Of a stretch of DNA of 36,364 nucleotides, positions 8,511-15,987 are shown one piece after another. Origin of the DNA: Selenomonadaceae bacterium (GTDB lineage Bacteria; Bacillota; Negativicutes; Selenomonadales; Selenomonadaceae); NCBI GenBank assembly GCA_017554285.1, contig JAFZIQ010000025.1, positions 1 through 36,364 of the forward strand. The letters are read 5' to 3'. The notes beneath the pieces were generated by a model, which searched no databases, had not been told where the DNA came from, and saw only the letters and a program-made list of their open reading frames with translations. The translations under genes were made by a program, and so were the position numbers. The first letter of the stretch is position 1, and each line of letters begins with the position of its first letter.

Positions 8511-8527
8511 CTTAATACGAAATTAAT

Positions 8528-8564
8528 AAATCACCTTCCAAATTCGGAGGGTGATTTTGTTTTT
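8528..8564 (+). terminator. Intrinsic terminator of the tRNA-Val operon
   Basis: AAATCACC-T-TCC pairs with GGA-G-GGTGATTT around a 6-nt loop, followed by TTTTGTTTTT. The stem is also usable for the convergent cbiD transcript. Confidence 0.85.
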
Positions 8565-9624
8565 ACAAATCAATATCGGAGCCTAAAATATTTCCCGCGA
8601 AATCGACAAGGATTGCAGAAACTTTCAGCTTGCCGAAAATATATCGTTCGGCTCGGAGACTTGCCCGCGCCGCGATTTTTTTATAAACGTGTTCGAGATG
8701 ATTTGCGGAAATAATCTGCGCGGCGTCTTCGGTAGTGTTGGCGTCGAGGATTTTTTGAACTTCAATTGCGGGAAGACCTTCAGCCGCCGAATAAGCCGCC
8801 AAAGTTTCAAGTCGGCAATCTGCAACGCGATTATGCGTATGAAAAACGCCCGCCGCAACTTTTGCCAGCTTGCCCAAATGCCCGCACAGAATTATTTTTT
8901 TTATCTGACGTTCAGCCGCCGCCTCCAACATGAATCCGATAAAGTTACTCGTTTGAATAATTGCGCCGTCGTTAAAGCCGAGTTGTTTGGCGATTGTTTC
9001 GCCGATTTTACCTGGTACGAAAACTAATTCGTCAAAACCTGCCGCCTTAGCCACGTCGATTTGAGGTACGAGAGAATTTTTAAAAGCCTCTTCCGACATG
9101 GGGCGCAAAACTCCCGTCGTTCCGATTATCGACAAACCGCCTTCGACGCCGAGAATCGGATTTAAAGTTTTTTTGGCGAGTTCGACGCCAGCAGGAATTG
9201 AAATTTCTACTTCAAGCCCGCCGATTCCGAATTCAGCCGCGACGTTCTTAATCAATCTGCGCGGAGCGGGATTAATGGCAGGTTCACCGACGGGCAGTTG
9301 AAGACCGGGTTTGGTGATTCGTCCGACGCCCAAACCTGCGCGGAAAATAATTTCAGTGCCCGAAATTTTTCTTACTGTTGTAAAAACCGATGCGCCGTTG
9401 GTAATGTCGGGGTCGTCGCCCGAAAATTTTATAATTTCTGCGCGAATGCCTTCAGAAATTTTTTCTACATTTTTAACGGGAATTTTTAAAGGCGTTCCGT
9501 CAAGCGCGGTAATCTCAACGTCATTAACGATTTCGCCCGTCGTCATATAAATTAATGCCGCTTTAACGCCCGCCGCCGCGCAGGCTCCCGTTGTATAGCC
9601 GCTCCGTAAAAATTTTTTAGTCAT
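8563..9624 (-). CDS. cbiD: Cobalt-precorrin-5B C1-methyltransferase CbiD
   Basis: CbiD is the SAM-dependent enzyme that methylates C1 during anaerobic, early-cobalt corrin ring synthesis. The protein has 353 residues, normal for the family, and opens with the family signature LRSGYTTGACAAAGVKAAL. Further in are NGASVFTTVRK, TGVLRPMSEEAF and LCGHLGKLAKVAAG. No other cobalamin-synthesis gene is adjacent. The ATG lies inside the last codons of hicB (8-nt overlap) with no good binding site, so translation is probably coupled to the antitoxin gene. Its product would help supply the cobalamin cofactor used by MetH at 32672-35029. Confidence 0.95.
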   Translation of the reverse strand: MTKKFLRSGYTTGACAAAGVKAALIYMTTGEIVNDVEITALDGTPLKIPVKNVEKISEGIRAEIIKFSGDDPDITNGASVFTTVRKISGTEIIFRAGLGVGRITKPGLQLPVGEPAINPAPRRLIKNVAAEFGIGGLEVEISIPAGVELAKKTLNPILGVEGGLSIIGTTGVLRPMSEEAFKNSLVPQIDVAKAAGFDELVFVPGKIGETIAKQLGFNDGAIIQTSNFIGFMLEAAAERQIKKIILCGHLGKLAKVAAGVFHTHNRVADCRLETLAAYSAAEGLPAIEVQKILDANTTEDAAQIISANHLEHVYKKIAARASLRAERYIFGKLKVSAILVDFAGNILGSDIDL

Positions 9625-9943
9625 TGCTGAGGTAAAGTTTCCTGTAAGCGTCGGTGTCGGCTTTAATCAGTGTGACGAATGCACTTGTCGAGTATTCATC
9701 AGGCTCGGCTTTGATTTTCTCAATCGGAGTAGGCTCGACAATTCTGTTATTCATTGGCAACTTAGATTTTCCGGCTTTGAAATCTTCCCAGCTGACCAAC
9801 ATGCCGGCAAGCGAATCTTCTGCCATTTCCAACGCCTCATAAAGAGTTTCGGCTTGCGTGATTGCGCCTTCGACATCAGGAAAATCAATGTAGTAACCGC
9901 CTTCAACTGCGCAATGAAAAACTGCAGGATAAACATACTTCAT
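9617..9943 (-). CDS. hicB: HicB-family antitoxin
   Basis: 108 residues. The N-terminal half (about 1-60) is the degenerate RNase H-like HicB domain: an aromatic first strand, GGYYIDFPDVEGAITQAETL, and a helix EALEMAEDSLAGML. The C-terminal half has no clear DNA-binding helix-turn-helix, so how it would repress its promoter is unclear. AGGAGGA overlapping the hicA stop gives it a strong binding site; hicA precedes it by 12 bp. HicB binds and neutralises HicA in this type II toxin-antitoxin family. It overlaps the start of cbiD by 8 nt. Confidence 0.88.
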   Translation of the reverse strand: MKYVYPAVFHCAVEGGYYIDFPDVEGAITQAETLYEALEMAEDSLAGMLVSWEDFKAGKSKLPMNNRIVEPTPIEKIKAEPDEYSTSAFVTLIKADTDAYRKLYLSND

Positions 9944-9955
9944 AACAATTCCTCC

Positions 9956-10153
9956 TCAACGTCTTTTCGGAACACCGGCTTTTTTCCTGATTTCTATCTC
10001 CGTGCCCTTTTTAACTTCTTCCCTATCGTGCCGTCCGACTTGAAATCTTTCGTTGGTTATCGGGCTGAACCACCATTCGTGATTGCCGCCTTCACTTTCT
10101 TTGTAGCAACCGGCTTTTCTCAGTTCGCGTTTGAGTTCTGCAAACTTTGGCAT
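9956..10153 (-). CDS. hicA: HicA-family mRNA interferase toxin
   Basis: 65 residues, typical for HicA, a small double-stranded-RNA-binding-fold ribonuclease that cleaves mRNA. The catalytic His25 is in GGNHEWWF. The pattern LKRELRKAGCY at the start and RFQVGRH further in fit the family. GGAG precedes the ATG. The gene starts 12 bp after rfbB, so the toxin-antitoxin pair appears to be expressed from a housekeeping operon rather than from its own visible promoter. Confidence 0.88.
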   Translation of the reverse strand: MPKFAELKRELRKAGCYKESEGGNHEWWFSPITNERFQVGRHDREEVKKGTEIEIRKKAGVPKRR

Positions 10154-10165
10154 AGAAATTTCTCC

Positions 10166-11185
10166 TCAACGATTGTCATACATTTTGGCATAATAATTTT
10201 TGTACTCGCCGCTGATAATTTTTTCCCACCAAGCGCGATTGTCCAAGTACCAAGCAACAGTCTTCTTAATTCCGTCGTCAAATTTGGTTTGCGGCGTCCA
10301 ACCCAGCTCGTTAGTAATTTTCGTCGGGTCGATTGCGTAACGTTGGTCGTGCCCTTTCCTGTCCGTCACGAATTCAATCAAGTCCTCACTCTTGCCGAGT
10401 ATCTTTAAAATCGTCTTGACGACTTCAATATTGGTTTTCTCGTTATGCCCGCCGATATTGTAGACTTCTCCGACTGTGCCCTTGCGAATTATCAAGTCAA
10501 TAGCCGCGCAGTGATCCTCAACATAAAGCCAATCGCGAACGTTAATTCCCTTTCCGTAGACGGGCAATTTCTTATCGTGGAGCGCGTTGATAATCATGAG
10601 CGGAATTAATTTTTCGGGGAAGTGATAAGCTCCGTAATTGTTCGAGCAACGACTGATTGTCGCAGGGATTTTATATGTTCGTTGGTAAGCTTGAACCAAT
10701 AAATCTGCCGCCGCCTTGCTTGCCGAGTAAGGGCTTGACGTGTGAAGATTCGTCGTCTCGGTAAAAAATAAATCGGGGCGGTCGAGCGGTAAATCACCGT
10801 AAACTTCATCGGTTGAAACTTGGTGAAAACGTTTAATGCCGTATTTCCTGCAAGCGTCAAGCAAAACACTTGTTCCGATAATATTTGTACGCAAGAAAAG
10901 TTCCGGCTCTTCAATCGAGCGGTCAACGTGACTTTCCGCCGCAAAATTCACGACAACATCGGGCTTTTCTTCCTCAAAAAGTTTATACACCGCCTCACGG
11001 TCGGCAATGTCGCCGCGAATAAATTTGAAATTCTCATTAGCCTGCGCGTCCGCCAAAGTCTCAAGATTGCCCGCGTAAGTCAGCTTGTCAAGGCAAATAA
11101 TTTTATCGTCTGCATGATTCTTGAGTTCGTAATAAACAAAATTGCCGCCGATAAAGCCCGCGCCGCCCGTTACTATGATTTTCAT
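10166..11185 (-). CDS. rfbB: dTDP-glucose 4,6-dehydratase
   Basis: This extended short-chain dehydrogenase converts dTDP-glucose to dTDP-4-keto-6-deoxyglucose, an early step towards dTDP-rhamnose and other surface sugars. NAD binds at GGAGFIG (residues 7-13). The catalytic Thr-Asp-Glu is at 125-127 and the Tyr153/Lys157 pair in YSASK. At 339 residues it has normal length. The start is the ATG at 11185 with GGAGGG nine bases upstream. No other rml gene is adjacent, but a rhamnosyltransferase-like gene lies at 4118-4939. hicA follows by 12 bp. Confidence 0.93.
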   Translation of the reverse strand: MKIIVTGGAGFIGGNFVYYELKNHADDKIICLDKLTYAGNLETLADAQANENFKFIRGDIADREAVYKLFEEEKPDVVVNFAAESHVDRSIEEPELFLRTNIIGTSVLLDACRKYGIKRFHQVSTDEVYGDLPLDRPDLFFTETTNLHTSSPYSASKAAADLLVQAYQRTYKIPATISRCSNNYGAYHFPEKLIPLMIINALHDKKLPVYGKGINVRDWLYVEDHCAAIDLIIRKGTVGEVYNIGGHNEKTNIEVVKTILKILGKSEDLIEFVTDRKGHDQRYAIDPTKITNELGWTPQTKFDDGIKKTVAWYLDNRAWWEKIISGEYKNYYAKMYDNR

Positions 11186-11221
11186 TGAAAATTTCCCTCC
11201 AAAGTTTTTCCTCATGATAGC

Positions 11222-11251
11222 AAAAAAAAATCCCCGCGTCATTAGCAGGGA
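11222..11251 (-). terminator. Intrinsic terminator downstream of the amidase gene
   Basis: On the - strand TCCC-T-GC pairs with GC-G-GGGA around a short loop and is followed by nine T. It separates the amidase from rfbB. Confidence 0.75.
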
Positions 11252-11259
11252 AAAATTTT

Positions 11260-12732
11260 TTATCCGAAATAATCTTCTATGCCGTCGAAAATGCCTTGCG
11301 CCGCCTTCATGACGCCTTCCTCCGAATCAAGAAGTTTTTCCTCTTCCTTATTCGAGATAAATCCCAACTCAATCAGCGTGGCGGGCATGTCCGTATTTTT
11401 TACGACGTAGAAATTGCAAGGTTGCGTTCCGCGACTCGGCGTTCCCAACTGTTCAACCAAATTGCGTCGAATACAATCCGCCAATTTCTGCCCTCTGCCG
11501 CTTGTACTTTTGCTGTAGTAATAACCGGTCGTGCCGCGTGCTTCGGGTCGGGTAAAGCTGTCAGCGTGAATCGAAATGAAAATGTCCGCGCCCGCCATAT
11601 TTGCAACTTCGCAACGTGCGCCGAGTTCTTCAATATCCGACGCCTTAGCCCCTTTTGCCGAAACTGTTCTGTCGGTCTCGCGTGTCATAATTACTTCCGC
11701 GCCTTCTGCCTCAAGCAATCTCCGAAGTTCCAATGAAACTTTTAACGTAACCGATTTTTCCATGACGCCCGACGGTCCGATTGCGCCCGCGTCGTTGCCG
11801 CCGTGTCCGGAGTCTATAACAATTTTTTTGTCCTTAAGCGCAGTCAGTCGATTCAAATCATTTTCCAAATCCTTAAACGGCTCGTCAACTTCTTTATCCT
11901 TATCTTTGCCTTTATTTTTATCCTTGTCTTTGGATTTTTTATCCTTTTTCTCGCGTTTTTCTTTTTCCTTAAGTTGCTTTTCGCGCTCGCGTTGTTCTTT
12001 GAGTTCCTTCTCGTGTTGTTCTTTTAATTCCTTTTCGCGTTTTTCCTTTTCCTTAAGTTCGCGTTCCTGTTTTTCTTTAAGTTCTTTTTGTTCTTTAAGC
12101 TCGCGTTCTTGTTTTTCCTTTAAAGCTTTTTCGCGCTCGCGTTGTGCTTGAATTTCTTGTTCCTGTCGACGTTTTTTCTCCAACTCAACGTCTTCGGGAT
12201 CTACTATCTCAACGTTTTTCGGAATTTCTTTGACAGGCGGATTAACAGGTGTCGTTGTTTTGGGAGGTTCGGGCTTGTTAAGTTCCGGATCCTCTTCGAA
12301 CTCGGCGTTGCCCACGTCTACCACAAATCGATAACCCGACGTTCCTCCGCTTAAATAAAACGGTCGTGTGTCAGCCATAGTTTCTATTACCAATCTGACT
12401 GTCGTAGAATCAAATTGCGCAACTCGAAGTTTCTTCGCCGCTAAGGACTTCAACTCAAATTCTTTTTGAACTTTCGGATTGATCCACGTATTTTTTAAAT
12501 CGACTATGATTCGCGAAGGATTTTCGGCGTAAGATTCTTGGAACTCGACCTTCTTTGTAATGTCTGCAACGATTCGGATTGTGCCGGAGCCGTAACCGAC
12601 TCTTATGGATTGTATTTCAGCCAAATTCGCCGTGCGTTCTTTGAAAGTCGGCTCCGATTTTTGCTCTGCCGCTTCTACTGCCGCAGTCGCCGCAAACAAA
12701 ATGAGGAGACTCAGCAATATTCTTTTTATCAA
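11260..12732 (-). CDS. N-acetylmuramoyl-L-alanine amidase with AMIN domain and charged linker
   Basis: A secreted zinc amidase that cuts the MurNAc-L-Ala bond of peptidoglycan, as in AmiC-type cell separation enzymes. Residues 1-22 form a signal peptide (cleavage after VEAA). About 35-142 form an AMIN domain for envelope targeting, about 181-281 an almost purely Lys/Glu/Arg/Gln linker, and about 302-487 the Amidase_3 domain. Zinc and catalytic residues are His310 (DSGHGG), Glu325, His389 (SIHAD) and Glu455 (LIELGF). The start is TTG at 12732 with GAGGAGG nine bases upstream. The charged linker likely forms a long solvent-exposed helix that spans distance in the periplasm. Confidence 0.92.
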   Translation of the reverse strand: MIKRILLSLLILFAATAAVEAAEQKSEPTFKERTANLAEIQSIRVGYGSGTIRIVADITKKVEFQESYAENPSRIIVDLKNTWINPKVQKEFELKSLAAKKLRVAQFDSTTVRLVIETMADTRPFYLSGGTSGYRFVVDVGNAEFEEDPELNKPEPPKTTTPVNPPVKEIPKNVEIVDPEDVELEKKRRQEQEIQAQREREKALKEKQERELKEQKELKEKQERELKEKEKREKELKEQHEKELKEQREREKQLKEKEKREKKDKKSKDKDKNKGKDKDKEVDEPFKDLENDLNRLTALKDKKIVIDSGHGGNDAGAIGPSGVMEKSVTLKVSLELRRLLEAEGAEVIMTRETDRTVSAKGAKASDIEELGARCEVANMAGADIFISIHADSFTRPEARGTTGYYYSKSTSGRGQKLADCIRRNLVEQLGTPSRGTQPCNFYVVKNTDMPATLIELGFISNKEEEKLLDSEEGVMKAAQGIFDGIEDYFG

Positions 12733-12760
12733 CCTAATAAAGCCTCCTCTTTGATTAGTA

Positions 12761-12824
12761 ATTAGGAGTTAGGGACATAGGGACTAGAAGTTACTAGTCC
12801 CTAGCCCCTAGTCCCCAGTCCCTA
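12761..12824. repeat. Heptamer repeat tract with perfect palindrome
   Basis: Consecutive 7-bp units of the CTAGTCC type (four between 12794 and 12821). TAGGGACTAG (12778-12787) and CTAGTCCCTA (12794-12803) form a perfect 10-bp stem with a 6-nt loop. It lies between the permease stop and the amidase start and may end the transporter transcript. It belongs to the same family as the repeats at 32043, 33320, 34165 and 36191. Confidence 0.85.
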
Positions 12825-12826
12825 TT

Positions 12827-13471
12827 TCACGTTTCATATGAGCCGTAACGCTGTTCGAGTTTCTTGAATATCCAAGTCAATATCGCCGTCATGCCCAAAT
12901 AGAACATACCCGCGATAACAAACGGCGTCATGTCAAATTCGCGTTGTACTATCGTCCGCGCCACTCTCAACAAATCATTCATCGCCAAAATATAAATCAG
13001 CGAAGTATCTTTGACAAGGTTTATAGTCTCATTTGAAATCGGCGGCAAGACTACCCTCAACACTTGCGGGAAAATTATATAGCGCATCATCTGCCAATGT
13101 TTCAAGCCCAATGCCTTTGCCGCTTCATATTGCCCGCGTGGTATCGCTTGAATGCCTGCGCGGAAAACTTCTGCGAAATACGCCGCATAATTCAGAGTAA
13201 ATGCCAATAACGCCGCCGCCACGTCCGGTAACATTATCCCGACCATCGGCAACGCGAAGTACACGAACAACAGCTGCAACATTAACGGCGTACCGCGCAT
13301 TATCCAGACGTAAAACTCCATTAAGTAACGAATCGGCGCAAAACTTGAAATCCTGCCCAGTGCCGCCAATGCCCCGATTGGCAAGCTTAAAATTAAAGTC
13401 ACGAAGAAAATTTCCAACGTGACTTCCGCCCCTTGCATTATAAGGAGCGTCATATCCAAAAATTTTTCCAT
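12827..13471 (-). CDS. Polar amino acid ABC transporter permease (HisM/GlnP type)
   Basis: 214 residues with about five membrane helices, the size of HisQ/HisM/GlnP-type subunits. The EAA loop that docks on the ATPase is EAAKALGLKHWQMMRYIIFP. MRGTPLMLQLLFVYFALP and the region NLVKDTSLIYILAMNDL are typical of amino acid importers of this family. It starts 6 bp after the last of seven solute-binding lipoprotein genes. No ATPase gene is present here, so the subunit must be shared or encoded elsewhere. It could homodimerise, as GlnP-type permeases do. Confidence 0.93.
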   Translation of the reverse strand: MEKFLDMTLLIMQGAEVTLEIFFVTLILSLPIGALAALGRISSFAPIRYLMEFYVWIMRGTPLMLQLLFVYFALPMVGIMLPDVAAALLAFTLNYAAYFAEVFRAGIQAIPRGQYEAAKALGLKHWQMMRYIIFPQVLRVVLPPISNETINLVKDTSLIYILAMNDLLRVARTIVQREFDMTPFVIAGMFYLGMTAILTWIFKKLEQRYGSYET

Positions 13472-13477
13472 GACTTA

Positions 13478-14287
13478 TTAATTCTTAGACTTGATGAGGT
13501 CAGCTTTAAACCATTCATCGGAAATTTTCGCGGCGGCTCCGTCTTTAACCATTTCATCGAAGACGCCTTGAACTTTGTTGCGGAGGTCTGTGTCGTCTTT
13601 GCGGAAAGCAATTCCGAATTCGCTGACAGGACCGACAGTAACGTCGAGTGCCTCAAATTTTCCGTCCTGCTTGCTCATCGCATAACGTCCGACAATCTCG
13701 TCGCAGACAAGTGCGTCGATTCTGCCGTTCTCCAAATCCATGAACGCGCTGACATAATCGCCGTAAGTCTTAAATTCTCTGAAACTGTTCTTAAGGTTTT
13801 CGGTCTTGTCAATGTAAGATTCGGCAGTCGAGCCGGCTTGCGTTCCGATGCCTTTGCCCGCCAAATCAGCTTCAGCCTTAATGCCTTGATCGTTGCCCTT
13901 CTTCACGAAGACGATTTGGCGATTATCCATGTAAGGATCGCTGAACAACATATTTTCTTGACGTTCCGGCGTAATGTCTAAGCCGTTCCAAATTATGTCA
14001 ATGCGCCCGCTCTTAAGCTCAGCCTCTTTGCTGTTCCAGTCAATCGCTTTGAATTCGACTTTGCAACCCAAACGCTTAGCCGCCTCTTTAGCCAAATCAA
14101 CGTCGAAGCCTACGATTTCATTCTGTTCATTCTTGAATCCCATAGGCGCGTATTCGTCATCGAGTCCGATTGTAATTTTCTCAATCTTCTTCGAGTCGCC
14201 GCCGTCAGATTTAGGCTGGTCGCCCCCGCCGCAACCCGTAAACATCATCGTAACAAGGAGCAATACCGCCATAAAAATTTTTCTCAT
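13478..14287 (-). CDS. Amino acid-binding lipoprotein, array member 1 (permease-proximal)
   Basis: A family 3 solute-binding lipoprotein of 269 residues. Signal peptide MRKIFMAVLLLVTMMFTGC has the lipobox Cys. The ligand-site signatures are GLDDEYAPMGF (aromatic stacking residue), WNGLDITPER (Arg expected to hold the alpha-carboxylate) and VCDE (Asp for the amino group). The ATG at 14287 was chosen because it starts directly with the signal peptide; an in-frame ATG seven codons earlier is less likely. It has its own promoter and is followed by the permease after 6 bp, so it is the best candidate for the core binding protein of the system. Confidence 0.9.
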   Translation of the reverse strand: MRKIFMAVLLLVTMMFTGCGGGDQPKSDGGDSKKIEKITIGLDDEYAPMGFKNEQNEIVGFDVDLAKEAAKRLGCKVEFKAIDWNSKEAELKSGRIDIIWNGLDITPERQENMLFSDPYMDNRQIVFVKKGNDQGIKAEADLAGKGIGTQAGSTAESYIDKTENLKNSFREFKTYGDYVSAFMDLENGRIDALVCDEIVGRYAMSKQDGKFEALDVTVGPVSEFGIAFRKDDTDLRNKVQGVFDEMVKDGAAAKISDEWFKADLIKSKN

Positions 14288-14334
14288 ACCCCGGAAACAT
14301 CCTTTCATAAAAAAATTCGATTAAAACGCGTTGC

Positions 14335-14363
14335 ATTATACTTTATCGATTATTTCATTGCAA
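14335..14363 (-). promoter_or_regulatory. Internal promoter for array member 1 and the permease
   Basis: On the - strand TTGCAA (14358-14363), a 17-bp spacer and TATAAT (14335-14340), about 48 bp before the ATG. It lies in the longest gap of the array (83 bp), so the permease can be made without the other six binding proteins. Confidence 0.65.
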
Positions 14364-14370
14364 GCGCATT

Positions 14371-15147
14371 TCAACGGTTATGCTTAATCAAATCCGCTTG
14401 AAACCATTTAAGAGAAATTTCTCGCGCCGTGCCGTCCTTAATCATTTCGTTAAAAACTTCTTGAACTTTATCGCGAAGCTCGGCATTTTCTTTGCTGAAT
14501 CCTACTCCGAATTTCGTCGCGGGTCCTATTGTCAAATTGATAACTTTAAATGTAGCGGGGTGTCTCCTTATCTCATAACGCGCCGCTACTTCGTCGATAA
14601 TAATTATTTCGCATTCGCCGTTCCTTAACGACTCAAATTCATCTTTGATATTACGATAAGTTTTAAACTCGGCTAAACTTTCCTTGAGCCGTGTATTGCT
14701 GTTTATGTAGTCTTCGGAATTCGAGCCGGATTGAGTTCCGACGATTTTACCGGCAAGATCATATTCACTGCGAATTTCTTCATAATAATCGTCCCTTACC
14801 ATAAGAACTTGGCGATTGTTCATGTAAGGACGGCTGAAAACCATATATTCTTTGTATTCCTCCATGATGTCAAGCCCGTTCCAAATCATATCGACATTGC
14901 CGGAAGTTATTTCCTCCTCCTTGTTATTCCAGTCGATAGACTTGAATTCAAGCGCGACTCTCATACGACGCGCCGCCTCCTTAGCCAAGTCAACGTCAAA
15001 ACCGGTGAACTCTCCGTTTTCGTCTCGAAAACCCATTGGAGAAAATTCGTCATCAATCCCGATAATCAATTTGTTTTGCGCATTGGAATTGCTGCAACCC
15101 GTCACCAATAAAACCGCCGCGCAGATTGCTATTAAAATCTTTCTCAT
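14371..15147 (-). CDS. Amino acid-binding lipoprotein, array member 2 (Arg-to-Tyr variant)
   Basis: 258 residues with a lipoprotein signal ending LLVTGC. The aromatic site is kept (GIDDEFSPMGF) and so is the amino-binding Asp (IIDE), but the segment that normally reads ITPER reads IMEEYK: the residue matching Arg77 of HisJ/LAO is Tyr and the preceding Thr is Met. Member 5 has the same change and the same SNSEDYIN hinge-side motif, so the two are a subgroup that probably binds a different ligand or binds its carboxylate differently. GGGAG lies nine bases before the ATG. 83 bp separate its stop from member 1. Confidence 0.9.
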   Translation of the reverse strand: MRKILIAICAAVLLVTGCSNSNAQNKLIIGIDDEFSPMGFRDENGEFTGFDVDLAKEAARRMRVALEFKSIDWNNKEEEITSGNVDMIWNGLDIMEEYKEYMVFSRPYMNNRQVLMVRDDYYEEIRSEYDLAGKIVGTQSGSNSEDYINSNTRLKESLAEFKTYRNIKDEFESLRNGECEIIIIDEVAARYEIRRHPATFKVINLTIGPATKFGVGFSKENAELRDKVQEVFNEMIKDGTAREISLKWFQADLIKHNR

Positions 15148-15180
15148 ACCAAAAAACTCCCATAAAAAATTTCTTCAGGA

Positions 15181-15963
15181 TTATTTTCTTAACTTGATAA
15201 GGTCAGCTCCAAACCATTGCTCCGAAATTTTCTTCGCCGTGCCGTCTTTGATTATTTCATCAAATGCTTTTTGAACTCTGTCGCGCAGTTCCGTATCGTT
15301 TTTGCGAAAGCCGATTCCCATTTCGCAAGCCTTGCCGACTGTTATATTAACCAGCTCAAACTCGTTTCGATTCCGAATCATTTCAAAACACCCTATAATT
15401 TCATCGCAGACAATCGCGTCGGCGTTGCCGTTCTCCAAATCTTCAAAAGCTTCTTCATCGGTGACATAAATTTTAAATCCCGCGAGACTGTCTTTAAGCT
15501 TTTCATTATTTTCAATGTATATCGCAGACGTAGTGCCCGCCTTCGCGCCGACGATTCTGCCTTTAAGGTCGCCCTCAGAATATATATCGCGGTTATCGCC
15601 TTTCCTAACCATAATTATTTGGCGATTGTCCATGTAAGGCTTACTGAACAACATAACTTTCTTGCGTTCGGGCGTTATGTCGAGTCCGTTCCAAATCGCG
15701 TCGATATTGCCGGCTTCAAGCTCCTTTTCCTTATCAACCCAATTTATCAGCTTGAATTCAATCGTAACTCCCATGCGCTTTGCAGTCTCTTTGGCAAGTT
15801 CAATCTCAAAGCCGATAAATTCTCCTTTCTCATTGCGAAAACCCAGCGGCGATTCGTCCAGCCCCACTACGAATTTTTCTTGCGGATTGGAATTGCCGCC
15901 GCAACCCGCAAAAAACAATGCGCAAATCATAATGCATAACGCGTAATGAAATGACTTTTTCAT
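15181..15963 (-). CDS. Amino acid-binding lipoprotein, array member 3
   Basis: 260 residues; signal peptide MKKSFHYALCIMICALFFAGC. The carboxylate-binding Arg (WNGLDITPER) and the Asp (VCDE) are present. The first ligand loop is two residues shorter than in all the others and reads GLDESPLGF, so the aromatic residue that stacks on the ligand in HisJ-type proteins is missing. The corresponding motif GAKAGTTSAIY is also divergent. The hydrophobic core of its signal peptide is encoded by 7-bp repeats at 15917-15951. The gap to member 2 is 33 bp. Confidence 0.9.
   Translation of the reverse strand: MKKSFHYALCIMICALFFAGCGGNSNPQEKFVVGLDESPLGFRNEKGEFIGFEIELAKETAKRMGVTIEFKLINWVDKEKELEAGNIDAIWNGLDITPERKKVMLFSKPYMDNRQIIMVRKGDNRDIYSEGDLKGRIVGAKAGTTSAIYIENNEKLKDSLAGFKIYVTDEEAFEDLENGNADAIVCDEIIGCFEMIRNRNEFELVNITVGKACEMGIGFRKNDTELRDRVQKAFDEIIKDGTAKKISEQWFGADLIKLRK
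15917..15951 (-). repeat. Heptamer repeats (AATGCGT family) inside the member 3 signal peptide
   Basis: Five consecutive 7-bp units related to AATGCGT (+ strand), such as AATGCGC, AATGCAT and AACGCGT, encode the hydrophobic core YALCIMICAL. Confidence 0.75.
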
Positions 15964-15987
15964 CGTAACGACTCCTGTTTATCTTTG

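Noticed and set aside
11576-12151. Long + strand ORF rich in Ser and Phe
   Set aside because: It is the antisense image of the Lys/Glu-rich linker of the amidase, with no start signals of its own.
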